Source of the DNA: CAZCPB01 sp964540295
GTDB lineage: Bacteria; Planctomycetota; Phycisphaerae; Phycisphaerales; UBA1924
Length of the DNA: 9,769 bases
NCBI GenBank assembly: GCA_964540295.1
Contig: CAZIMT010000127.1
Coordinates: 1-9,769, forward strand
Reading direction: 5' to 3'
Shown: positions 1-6,914 of the stretch, piece after piece
Layout of the letters: every line of letters starts with the position of its first letter
Position numbering within the stretch: the stretch's first letter is position 1
Notes under the pieces: generated by a model
Told to the model about the DNA's origin: nothing
The model's input: the letters and a program-made list of their open reading frames with translations, nothing else
Databases searched by the model: none
Program-made: the position numbers and the translations under genes

Positions 1-1
1 G

Positions 2-1255
2 GTGCAGCACGCGACGCTGCATAATTATGGGCAGATTTTCAAACGCGACATCCACCTCAACGACCTCATCGAGATCGAGAAGGCTGGCGAAGTAATTCCA
101 TATGTTGTAGGAGTTGCAACCAGCACAAGAGCAAAGAATGCTATTGCAATACAGCCACCTGAGCAGTGTCCGGAATGCGGAGGGCCCGTCGATACTGAGA
201 TCAAGCAGACTCGGACAACTGAATGGGAAAGATGGGAAAACCTACCCTTCCGGCTGCGAGCGTCTGAGGCACGTTTCATCAAGGCCGAGCGCCAACTAAA
301 GAAGTCACCAAACAATCCGAAAGCCTGCGAAGAGTACGAGAAAGCCACCACAAAGCTGCTAGATACAAGACGAGAACGTGATAATGGCCCTCCAGGAGCG
401 ATTGGACCGGACGATGAATCAGGACGCTTTTGCTTAAATCCAGAATGTCCAAGTCAAATCGAAGAAAAACTCGTCTGGTTTGTCGGGCGTCGTCAAATGG
501 GTATTACAGGTTTGGGTGAAGAAACTGTCTACCTAATCCGGCATAACTCATCTATCCCTCTGAATAATTTCGCCGATATCTATCGCTTGCATAATCACCA
601 GGCAGCGCTCGTTGAGCTTCGTGGCCTCGGCGAAACAAACGTCAGAATCATGCTTGAAGGCATTGAAGCTAGTAAATCGCGTGGATTCGCTCGTGTACTT
701 GGAAGTCTTGGCGTTCGACATTTGGGAGAAACCACAGCCAAGCTACTTGCACGGCACTTCCCGAGTTTACCCTTACTGCTTGCCGCGGAAGAACGACGAC
801 TTCGTCCAAAATCTTTGAAATCGTCGGAAGCAATCGAACTGGGGTATGCCAAGATCAGTGCCGAACGTCCGCAAACAGGGTTAGGCAAGGATGCTGGCCC
901 TGCGGTGTATAAATATCTTCATTCCAGCGTAGGTCAGCAAACACTTAGAGACCTTGAGGCTGTCGGTGTGGAAATGAGCGCGTCTGCATACTTGAAGCTC
1001 ACCGGTGATCTTCAGGCTGGTCCATTTGTTGGCAAGACCATCGTGATAACAGGAACTTTAACCGGATTTGAAAGAGAAGCGTTGACTGAGAAGCTTGAAG
1101 ATCTTGGAGCCCGGGTTTCTGGCTCGGTTTCAACAAGAACCGATGTTCTGATTGTCGGTGAGAAGGCCGGTTCCAAGCTCGATCGCGCCCGCGAGCTGGG
1201 GATAACCATCTGGGACGAGGCGAAACTCAACCAAGAGTTGGCACGGCTCAAGTAG
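2..1255 (+). CDS. ligA: NAD-dependent DNA ligase LigA, C-terminal part (5' end outside window)
   Basis: LigA seals nicks in duplex DNA using NAD+ in replication and repair. The visible 417 residues start inside the OB domain (ATLHN near residue 4, KAGEVIP at 27-33). A Cys4 zinc finger follows: C56-x2-C59 (CPECGG), then C144 and C149 (CLNPECPSQ). Helix-hairpin-helix repeats come next (MGITGLGEE from 166, LRGLGE, LGVRHLGE), and a BRCT domain fills about 340-417 (GKTIVITGTL, TDVLIVGEKAGSKL). The adenylation domain with the catalytic KxDG lysine lies upstream of the window, so activity cannot be judged. Two oddities: the Cys pairs are 84 residues apart, against about 14 in typical LigA, and roughly 20-25 extra residues precede the last HhH. 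By hand count the first 360 bases are about 52% GC and 541-600 is about 38%, clearly below the other genes, with more AGA, ATA and CTA codons. The frame is open to a TAG stop. Family assignment is secure; whether this is the only ligA in the genome is unknown. Confidence 0.95.
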   Translation: MQHATLHNYGQIFKRDIHLNDLIEIEKAGEVIPYVVGVATSTRAKNAIAIQPPEQCPECGGPVDTEIKQTRTTEWERWENLPFRLRASEARFIKAERQLKKSPNNPKACEEYEKATTKLLDTRRERDNGPPGAIGPDDESGRFCLNPECPSQIEEKLVWFVGRRQMGITGLGEETVYLIRHNSSIPLNNFADIYRLHNHQAALVELRGLGETNVRIMLEGIEASKSRGFARVLGSLGVRHLGETTAKLLARHFPSLPLLLAAEERRLRPKSLKSSEAIELGYAKISAERPQTGLGKDAGPAVYKYLHSSVGQQTLRDLEAVGVEMSASAYLKLTGDLQAGPFVGKTIVITGTLTGFEREALTEKLEDLGARVSGSVSTRTDVLIVGEKAGSKLDRARELGITIWDEAKLNQELARLK

Positions 1256-1267
1256 GGTGGTTGGCTC

Positions 1268-1320
1268 GTCGATCGGTGAACAGCGACCTCGACAATCGCA
1301 TGGTTTTCTCTGGTTTTTCT
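1268..1320 (+). terminator. Possible ligA terminator: bulged hairpin and T-rich tract
   Basis: Thirteen bases after the ligA stop there is an imperfect hairpin. GTCGA (1268-1272) pairs with TCGAC (1289-1293), and GGT (1275-1277) pairs with ACC (1286-1288), leaving a two-base bulge and an eight-base loop. About ten bases later comes a T-rich stretch made of two near-identical 10-mers, TGGTTTTCTC and TGGTTTTTCT (1301-1320). The gap between stem and T-tract is too long for a classical intrinsic terminator, so this is weak. No convincing promoter for the next gene is visible in the rest of the 147-bp gap. Confidence 0.22.
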
Positions 1321-1370
1321 TGGTAAGTTGAGTTCTCGAGATGGAAGCGTGAGACAGGAGCGGAGCGAGA

Positions 1371-1389
1371 GTCGGCGCGGAGTGCCGAC
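1371..1389 (+). promoter_or_regulatory. Hairpin just upstream of the CYTH gene start
   Basis: A perfect 6-bp stem, GTCGGC (1371-1376) with GCCGAC (1384-1389), encloses the loop GCGGAGT. It ends 13 bases before the preferred ATG at 1403. The loop holds the nearest GGAG-like sequence, at poor spacing, and no proper Shine-Dalgarno lies between hairpin and ATG. It could affect translation initiation, or be a chance palindrome in GC-rich DNA. Confidence 0.2.
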
Positions 1390-1402
1390 GTCCCGGCGAA
1401 CC

Positions 1403-1933
1403 ATGCACAACGTTGAATTTAAAGCCGAGCTTCGTGATCTCCCGCTGGCACGCTCGGTGTGCAAGGCCTTGGGCGCAACGTTCATCCTAACTCTGGATCA
1501 GACCGACACCTACTTCCAGATCGCGGCCGGTCGGCTCAAGAAACGCGAGTGCAAGGGTGAGCCGACGGAGTTTATTTTCTACGACCGCGAGAACCGTGCC
1601 CGGCCCAAGCTGAGCCACTTCACGATCTACAGCGAGGCTCAGGCGATGGAGCGCTTCGGAGCCACGCCGCTGCCTGTGTGGGTGGTGGTGCGGAAGGTGC
1701 GCGAGCTGTACATGCTGGATTCCACGCGGATTCATCTTGATGTGGTCGAGGGGCTGGGGTCGTTCCTGGAGTTTGAATCGCTGGTCTCGCCGAGCAACAA
1801 CGTCGCGCGGTGCCACGCGACGATCGGCAAACTGCGTTCGTCGTTCGGGCCAGCGTTGGGTGAGATCATCGGGTGCAGCTATTCAGACATGATCGCACGC
1901 GAGCGAGATCCCGAGCCGGAACCGCGGGGGTAA
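1403..1933 (+). CDS. Class IV adenylate cyclase / CYTH domain protein
   Basis: A 176-residue protein that is essentially one CYTH (triphosphate tunnel) domain. These fold as a beta-barrel that binds triphosphates with metal ions; members include class IV (CyaB-type) adenylate cyclases and thiamine triphosphatases. Visible elements are an N-terminal acidic/basic strand (NVEFKAEL, 3-10), QTDTYFQ (33-39), GRLKKRE (43-49), a basic strand VVVRKVRELY (94-103) and DSTRIHLDVVEGLGSFLEFE (106-125). The alternating charged residues and the HLDxVEGLGxFLE segment are typical of the AC2-type subgroup, as is the C-terminal SYSDM. I chose ATG 1403 because the domain begins at residue 3; an upstream in-frame TTG at 1328 would add 25 low-complexity Arg/Ser-rich residues. 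No clear ribosome binding site precedes either start. The next gene begins 93 bp downstream on the same strand, so co-transcription is possible. Family is confident; whether it makes cAMP or hydrolyses another triphosphate cannot be told from sequence. Confidence 0.88.
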   Translation: MHNVEFKAELRDLPLARSVCKALGATFILTLDQTDTYFQIAAGRLKKRECKGEPTEFIFYDRENRARPKLSHFTIYSEAQAMERFGATPLPVWVVVRKVRELYMLDSTRIHLDVVEGLGSFLEFESLVSPSNNVARCHATIGKLRSSFGPALGEIIGCSYSDMIARERDPEPEPRG

Positions 1934-1971
1934 CCGCTTGGGCGTTGACTGCTAGGCGTTGGCCGCTTGGG
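1934..1971 (+). repeat. Short direct repeats after the CYTH stop codon
   Basis: CCGCTTGGG occurs at 1934-1942 and again at 1963-1971 (period 29). Between and overlapping them GGCGTTG occurs at 1941-1947 and within AGGCGTTGG (1955-1963). It lies directly after the CYTH stop, in the gap before the phosphatase gene. It looks like a small local duplication. No function can be assigned. Confidence 0.45.
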
Positions 1972-2026
1972 TGGTCAGCGCGGCGTCTGCCGCAAGGCCC
2001 GAGCGCGTAGACTTGCCGCGACAACG

Positions 2027-3661
2027 ATGACGACGAACGAACTCACACTCGAATCGCTCTCGGGCCCTTACGAGGCGACGTTCGTCGCGCTCGCGGACAA
2101 GCATTCCACGATCGGACGAGCCGCGACCAACGACATCTGTCTGTTGCACGACGGAGTGTCACGCCGGCACGCGACGCTGATGCACCGCGGCAACGAGTGG
2201 TATGTGGTCAACCAGAGCGCGCGGGCGGGGACATACTTGAACGGCGTGCGGCTGGAGGAGTCTAAACCGTCGGTGGTCGTGGCGGGCGATCTGCTGCGGA
2301 TCGGGCCTTGGACGTTCCGAGTTCGCGTCGGGCGTATCGCGCCGGTGATCGCAGCGACGATCGACGACGCCCGAGCCTCGACGCAGCGGGTCGAGCGCGC
2401 CTCGCCAGCGTTCGCGCGTTCGGATCGACGGCTGAAGCTCCTGGGCGACTGCCTGGCGCGACTGAGCACGGCGGCGGAAGAGACCGTCCTCGCACGCACG
2501 GCCTTGGACTCGGCGCTCGAAGGAACCGGGTACGCGCGCGGTGCCGTCCTCCGGCGCGCAGGCTCGGGGCACGACGTGCAGATCGTTGAATCGGTGCGCC
2601 GCAACGCTCAGGACCGAGGCCCGTTCCTGTTCAGCCAGTCGCTGGTGACGCAGGCGGCCTTGGGCGAACTGAGCATCCTGACCACAACCGAAGGTTTTTC
2701 TGCGCAGCAGAGCATCGCTGAACTGCGGATCCACTCGGCGATCTGCGCGCCAATCTTCTTGGGTGGGTCCGTCGAGGGGTACATGTACCTCGACGCACGC
2801 GGGCAAGAGACGTCGGTACAGGGGGAGGCGGCGGGGTTCTGCGATGCGATCGCGCGTGCCTACGGGCTCTCGTTGTCGAACTTGAAGCGAATCGAGCTCC
2901 AGAAACGGCAGCACGTTCTCGAACAGGACATCCAAGCGGCACGCGAGGCACAAGAGGTCATGCTGCCCGCGCCGCGCGGCGAGATCGGGCCGATCCGTTA
3001 CGCCATGGAGATGAGGCCCGGGCTCTTTGTCGCGGGAGATCTGTTCGACGTGATCGAGATCGGCGACGGCAGGATCGCGGTGTCGGTCGGCGATGTTGCG
3101 GGGCACGGGCTCGGGTCGGGGATGCTCATGGCGTTGATGCAGTCGTACTTGCACGCGCAGCTGCAAACCACAGCGGACCCGCTCGCCGCGGTACACGCCG
3201 TCAACCGGTACGTCAGCGATCGGTCGGCGGGCGGGAAGTTCGCGTCGCTGTGGGTAGGCGTTTTTTCTCCGCACCACGGCGCGAATAGCCGAGGCGTTTC
3301 GCTTGCGTACGTGGACGCGGGCCACGGGCACTGGATGCTGCGGCAGGGGGGGCGCTGCGCGGCCGTGCCGAACGCCGCGGGCGGCATCCCGATCGGGATC
3401 GACCCAGACCAGCAGTACACCGTGGGAATGCTTGAGTTGAACGCGGGCGATCGCGTGGTGGTGTACAGCGACGGCCTGACCGAGCAGAAGGGCTCGGACG
3501 GGCAGATGTTCGGGGCCGACCGGTTGTTGGCGGCGATTGATCCCGGCGAGTCGGCCGTGACAGACGTGCAGCGCGCGTTCGCGGCGATCGATCAGTTCTC
3601 CGGCGGCGGGAATCTCGACGATGACGCGACGGTGGCCTCGATCGAAGCGATCGTCCGTTGA
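2027..3661 (+). CDS. FHA-GAF-PP2C (SpoIIE/RsbU-like) serine phosphatase
   Basis: A 544-residue cytoplasmic signalling protein with no membrane segment. Residues about 14-100 are an FHA phosphothreonine-binding domain with all signature blocks: IGR (29-31), ND (35-36), SRRHA (45-49) and GTYLNG (68-73). Residues about 145-285 resemble a GAF sensor domain (SAICAPIFLGG, EGYMYLD). A helical linker (about 286-312) ending EAQEVMLP leads to a PP2C/SpoIIE phosphatase domain, about 320-543. The metal-binding aspartates are present: GDLFD (337-341), GDVAGHG (355-361), YSDGLTE (480-486) and NLDDDATV (529-536). Such enzymes dephosphorylate Ser/Thr on partners, often anti-sigma-factor antagonists; no antagonist or anti-sigma gene is in the window. 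I chose ATG 2027 because the TTG at 1967 would add 20 basic residues outside the FHA fold; neither start has a clear ribosome binding site. It lies 93 bp after the CYTH gene on the same strand and is convergent with the kinase gene. Domain calls are firm except GAF, which is moderate. Confidence 0.93.
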   Translation: MTTNELTLESLSGPYEATFVALADKHSTIGRAATNDICLLHDGVSRRHATLMHRGNEWYVVNQSARAGTYLNGVRLEESKPSVVVAGDLLRIGPWTFRVRVGRIAPVIAATIDDARASTQRVERASPAFARSDRRLKLLGDCLARLSTAAEETVLARTALDSALEGTGYARGAVLRRAGSGHDVQIVESVRRNAQDRGPFLFSQSLVTQAALGELSILTTTEGFSAQQSIAELRIHSAICAPIFLGGSVEGYMYLDARGQETSVQGEAAGFCDAIARAYGLSLSNLKRIELQKRQHVLEQDIQAAREAQEVMLPAPRGEIGPIRYAMEMRPGLFVAGDLFDVIEIGDGRIAVSVGDVAGHGLGSGMLMALMQSYLHAQLQTTADPLAAVHAVNRYVSDRSAGGKFASLWVGVFSPHHGANSRGVSLAYVDAGHGHWMLRQGGRCAAVPNAAGGIPIGIDPDQQYTVGMLELNAGDRVVVYSDGLTEQKGSDGQMFGADRLLAAIDPGESAVTDVQRAFAAIDQFSGGGNLDDDATVASIEAIVR

Positions 3662-3767
3662 CTCATTGATCGCAGGCTTTTATCACCTATGTGACCTTCG
3701 CGAATTTTTAATGTGCGGCTTCGTCCCACGCAAGTACGCTGGGCTCGTTGAGCATGGCGGGACACAA
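3662..3767. other. Convergent intergenic gap, phosphatase / kinase
   Basis: This 106-bp gap separates the 3' ends of the phosphatase (+) and kinase (-) genes. A bidirectional terminator would be expected, but none is convincing. On the + strand there is TCAC-CTAT-GTGA, then TTCGCGAA followed by TTTTT. Further along are a 4-bp stem GCTC-GTT-GAGC (3743-3753) and the outer arms GTCCC/GGGAC (about 3723 and 3758). All stems are short. The region appears non-coding and is more AT-rich than its flanks. Confidence 0.3.
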
Positions 3768-6584
3768 TTATCGATTCGTGAGCGGGCGGTTCCGCCAAGT
3801 CGCGGCGCGCTCCGAATCTCCGCAGTTCTCGTAAAGGCTGACCGCTCGCGCTATGGCTTCTCGTTTGTTTCTCGCGGGCGAACGCGAGTCTGAGAGAACC
3901 CATTCCGCGCCGGTCGGCGTGAGCGCCGCGGCCTCGTCGAACTTCTTCTGAAGCCTCAATACCTCACCGAGCAAGGTCATCGTGTAGCCGCGAGCACCGC
4001 TGCCTTCGGGAAGAATTTTTTCACGGATCGCCAGAGCACGTCGAAGGTACGGCTCGGCCTTGACCGCGTCGCCAGCAAGCAAAGCACTGCTTCCCAACAT
4101 CGAAAGAGTCAGCGCCACTTCCGCGTGCTCCGCACCGAACAGGCGTTCGCGACGTTCGAAAAGATCGAGCAAGATCGATTCGGCCTCCGCGTATTCGTGG
4201 CAATCCCCGAGCACGTACGCGAGGTTGGTTCTCGCAACAAGCGATTGAGGGTGGTCCGGGCCGAGCAGGCGAACGCGAGCCTCGGCGACGAAGCGACGGA
4301 GATCCTTGGCCTCGTTGGTCTGCCCCATCGTCTGAAGCGCGTCGGCCAGGAACGCCGAAGTCGTCAGCGTGTCGAAGCGCTCGGCGCCGAGCTTAGTGCG
4401 CTGGGTCGCCAAGACGTCGCGAAGCTGGGAAACCGCTTCGTCGAGCTTGCCGCCTTGGATGAGTGTGCGGGAAAACGTCGTCCGGCGCGAGAGCGTGTTG
4501 GGATGGTCCGGCCCGTACTTGGCGAGTTCGCCTTCGAGTGAGGCTCGCCCAAAGGCAATCGCGGCGTCAAAGTCGCCCCGATTCCGAGCAAGCTGCTGGA
4601 GGCTGTCCTGGAGGGCCATCAGTTCGGAATCGCCGGGCTTGGCAACTCGGCGCGTTCGCTCGAGAACTTCAAGAAGCAGTTTTTCGGCGGCCGCGGTGTC
4701 GCCAGCTTCGAGCTGGATCTCGCCGAGGATCCGTCGCGCGGATCGCGTGGACCGGTCATCGGGTCCGGCGTAGCGTTCGGCGCGATCGCCCAGGTCACGG
4801 AACGCGACGATTGCTTCGAGGAACTTGCCTTGGTCGGCGTAGGTCCAGGCGAGCCCTTCGAGCGCGCGTCGGGTTTCGTCAGCGTCCGGGCCGAGCGTCT
4901 TTTCACTGAGTTCGAGCAGCGGTTGAAAGACAGCACGAGCCTCGTCGAACTTGGAAAGGCGGCGGAGAACGCGGCCCAGCGTCAGGCGAGCTGACTGCGT
5001 GTCGGCACTGTCTGCGCCGGTCGTCCCTGTGAACATTTCGATCGCCGCGTTAACGTGGGAGAGAGCCTCTGTTTCTAGGGCTAGGCCGTGGTAAGAGCGA
5101 GCGAGAGCGGCGTGAAGCGCCGCGGCAACGTCCGGCTTGTCGCTGTAGTTGTCGGCGAGTTGCTTGCCCGCGTCGTCGAGAAGATCGGCGAGTTTCACAT
5201 TCCGGCCTTTCTCTGCGGGATCGACCGACGAGATGGTGTCGGCAAGGAACGCGGTGACGGCCTCAGCCTTCTTGGCCTCACGCTTCGCGCTATCACGCTG
5301 CTGCTCGGCCTCGGCTCGCGCTTGCTCGGCTTCGATGCGGCGAGCAGATTCAGAGCGTTCGGCTCGGGTGGCGCGGACGGCTTGGTAGCCAGTGGCGACC
5401 ACACCCAAGGTCAGGATCACAAGGACGCAGGCGAACGCAGCCACCAACCCGCGGTGACGAGACGCGAACTTCCCAAGTTGATAAGTTGCGCTCGGCGGTC
5501 GAGCGAGGATCGGCTCGTCGTGCAGATAGCGGATGAGATCCGCGGCCAGGTCCGACGTCGATTGGTAGCGGCGCTGCTTGTCCTTCTCGAGAGCCTTGCC
5601 CGCGATGGTCTGGAGGTCGCCGCGGAAGACGCGGTTGATAGAGCTCAGCGGTGCGGGCCGTTGATGCTCGATGACGCGAGCGGCCTCGGGGATGGTCTTG
5701 CCGACAACGTTGTGCGGGAGTTTCCCCGCGAGCAGTTCGTAGAGGATCACACCCAGCGAGTAAACGTCCGACCGGGTGTCGAGTTGGGTTGGATCAGCAG
5801 CGATCTGCTCGGGGCTCATGTAGGGGAGAGTGCCGACAAGCTGCCCGACGTCGGTCTGCATGGTGGCGGTGTGAATGTCCGAATCGGTGACCCGGGCGAT
5901 ACCGAAGTCGAGAACCTTGGGCTGGCCCGTCTGGTCGACGAGGATGTTGCCGGGCTTGAGATCGCGGTGGATGACCCCGTGCTGATGGGCGTGCTGGACG
6001 GCCTCGCAGACTTTGATGAACAGGCCGAGGCGTTGGCGTGTGGTGAGCTGCGCGTTCGCGCAATGGGCGGTGAGCACGGTGCCGCGAACGTACTCCATCG
6101 CGAAGAACGGCTGCACGCCAGCGCCGGTATCGGCGGTTCCGGCCTCATAAACCTGCGCGATGCCGGGGTGATGGAGCCGCCCCAACACTTGCGATTCGTG
6201 CTCAAAGCGGCGCAGCATGCGCGGCGTGAGGAGCGTCGGTCGCACAACCTTGAGCGCGACGGTTCGGCGCGGATTTGCCTGAGTGGCGCGATACACAACG
6301 CCCATGCCGCCCTCGCCCAAGATGTCTTCAACTATGTACGAACCAATGGTGCGTACGCCGACGGTCGCGGCGGCCGGGCTGGTGTGCTTGCCGTTGCTCG
6401 GCGCATCAGACTCAATCCCGGGCATGGTCGCGAGGCTCTGCTTCATCAGCATCGACTCGACAGCGCGACGAAGCTCCGCGTCGTCGCCGCAGGCCCGGTC
6501 GAGCAGCTCACGACGACCTTCGGGCCGGAGCCCGAGAGCCGAACGGAGGATCGCGGCGACTTTTTCGTGATCGGCTGTGCCCAC
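3768..6584 (-). CDS. Membrane-anchored Ser/Thr protein kinase with C-terminal TPR repeats
   Basis: A 938-residue planctomycete-type receptor-like kinase. The N-terminal helical region (about 5-50, with LDRACGDDAELRRAVESML) is common in these kinases. The Hanks-type kinase domain spans about 80-355: glycine loop GEGGMGVVY (90-98), VALK with Lys112, FEHE with helix-C Glu130, catalytic HRDLKPGN (206-213), DFG (226-228) and SPEQ (257-260), all intact. One membrane segment (about 380-400) follows, then a charged coiled coil rich in Ala, Glu, Arg and Gln (about 402-445). TPR_12-like repeats of about 42 residues run to about 890, with recurring GPDHP-type turns. The kinase would lie in the cytoplasm and the TPR part across the membrane. 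It likely phosphorylates Ser/Thr of unknown partners. The start is GTG 6584: GGGAG (6592-6596) sits seven bases before it on the coding strand. An upstream in-frame GTG at 6608 adds eight residues but has no ribosome binding site. The gene is convergent with the FHA phosphatase. Confidence 0.93.
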   Translation of the reverse strand: MGTADHEKVAAILRSALGLRPEGRRELLDRACGDDAELRRAVESMLMKQSLATMPGIESDAPSNGKHTSPAAATVGVRTIGSYIVEDILGEGGMGVVYRATQANPRRTVALKVVRPTLLTPRMLRRFEHESQVLGRLHHPGIAQVYEAGTADTGAGVQPFFAMEYVRGTVLTAHCANAQLTTRQRLGLFIKVCEAVQHAHQHGVIHRDLKPGNILVDQTGQPKVLDFGIARVTDSDIHTATMQTDVGQLVGTLPYMSPEQIAADPTQLDTRSDVYSLGVILYELLAGKLPHNVVGKTIPEAARVIEHQRPAPLSSINRVFRGDLQTIAGKALEKDKQRRYQSTSDLAADLIRYLHDEPILARPPSATYQLGKFASRHRGLVAAFACVLVILTLGVVATGYQAVRATRAERSESARRIEAEQARAEAEQQRDSAKREAKKAEAVTAFLADTISSVDPAEKGRNVKLADLLDDAGKQLADNYSDKPDVAAALHAALARSYHGLALETEALSHVNAAIEMFTGTTGADSADTQSARLTLGRVLRRLSKFDEARAVFQPLLELSEKTLGPDADETRRALEGLAWTYADQGKFLEAIVAFRDLGDRAERYAGPDDRSTRSARRILGEIQLEAGDTAAAEKLLLEVLERTRRVAKPGDSELMALQDSLQQLARNRGDFDAAIAFGRASLEGELAKYGPDHPNTLSRRTTFSRTLIQGGKLDEAVSQLRDVLATQRTKLGAERFDTLTTSAFLADALQTMGQTNEAKDLRRFVAEARVRLLGPDHPQSLVARTNLAYVLGDCHEYAEAESILLDLFERRERLFGAEHAEVALTLSMLGSSALLAGDAVKAEPYLRRALAIREKILPEGSGARGYTMTLLGEVLRLQKKFDEAAALTPTGAEWVLSDSRSPARNKREAIARAVSLYENCGDSERAATWRNRPLTNR

Positions 6585-6591
6585 GTCACTA

Positions 6592-6611
6592 CTCCCGCGT
6601 GCGAACACGCG
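6592..6611 (-). promoter_or_regulatory. Hairpin with TTCG loop abutting the kinase ribosome binding site
   Basis: On the kinase coding strand CGCGTG-TTCG-CACGCG (6611 down to 6596) forms a perfect 6-bp GC-rich stem with a UUCG-type tetraloop. Its 3' end shares one base with the Shine-Dalgarno GGGAG (6596-6592), which sits seven bases before GTG 6584. The alternative GTG at 6608 lies inside the stem, which favours the downstream start. A stable stem directly before the SD could tune translation or protect the mRNA end. The structure is seen in the sequence; its function is inferred. Confidence 0.4.
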
Positions 6612-6903
6612 TTGGTTCTGTTTATGAACGCAATTCCTACTTCACTATGACCCAGGATCACGCGGCTGCGGGCGGGCGCTGCGGAGTGGCTGGTGATTAA
6701 TCTTCGCGCGTCGGCGCACACGGGCACGTTGCCTCAAAGCCCCGTGGTTACCGGCGAAAATGCTTTCAGAGGGTTCTTCAGGACGGCGCGACAAGAGTTT
6801 GTTCGGAAGGTGTGTGAGCCAGCGTTTCGTTCTGTAACCGATCGCGTGCTATTCGCATCCGATCAATCGCCGGGTTCATATTTGAGACGTGGGTGTCCAA
6901 CGA

Positions 6904-6908
6904 GGAGG
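6904..6908 (+). promoter_or_regulatory. Strong ribosome binding site of the DoxX-like gene
   Basis: GGAGG, within GAGGAGG, lies six bases before ATG 6915. It is the best Shine-Dalgarno in the window. It fixes the start of the DoxX-like protein and argues against the longer reading from GTG 6693. Confidence 0.85.
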
Positions 6909-6914
6909 TTTCGA

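Larger units (their letters stand above)
6585..6914. other. Divergent intergenic region, kinase / DoxX-like gene
   Basis: About 330 bp separate the start of the kinase (-) from the start of the DoxX-like gene (+), so both promoters should lie here. I see no good -35/-10 pair. Weak candidates are CATAAA on the minus strand near 6620 for the kinase, and TTCGCA (about 6851) with CATATT (about 6877) on the plus strand for the DoxX-like gene. An open frame continues upstream of 6915 to a GTG at 6693, but that part shows no recognisable protein. Apart from the hairpin at 6596-6611, no repeats or RNA genes are visible. Confidence 0.4.

Noticed and set aside
1328..1402. 25-residue extension of the CYTH protein from TTG 1328
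   Set aside because: It is Arg/Ser-rich, has no SD, and CYTH homology starts right after ATG 1403.
2159..3331. Minus-strand open frame of 390 codons
   Set aside because: It is antisense to the FHA-GAF-PP2C gene, Arg/Pro/His-rich and without family motifs; a GC-driven shadow.
3690..3718. Terminator at TTCGCGAATTTTT after the phosphatase gene
   Set aside because: The palindrome has no room for a loop and the neighbouring TCAC/GTGA stem is only 4 bp; kept only as a note in the intergenic entry.
5088..6650. Long + strand open frame of 520 codons
   Set aside because: It lies opposite the kinase gene, whose catalytic and membrane motifs are intact, and its own translation has no recognisable domain. 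Long antisense frames are expected in GC-rich coding DNA.
6693..6914. 74-residue N-terminal extension of the DoxX-like protein from GTG 6693
   Set aside because: The extension has no membrane or family character, and a very strong SD sits six bases before ATG 6915, where the family homology begins.
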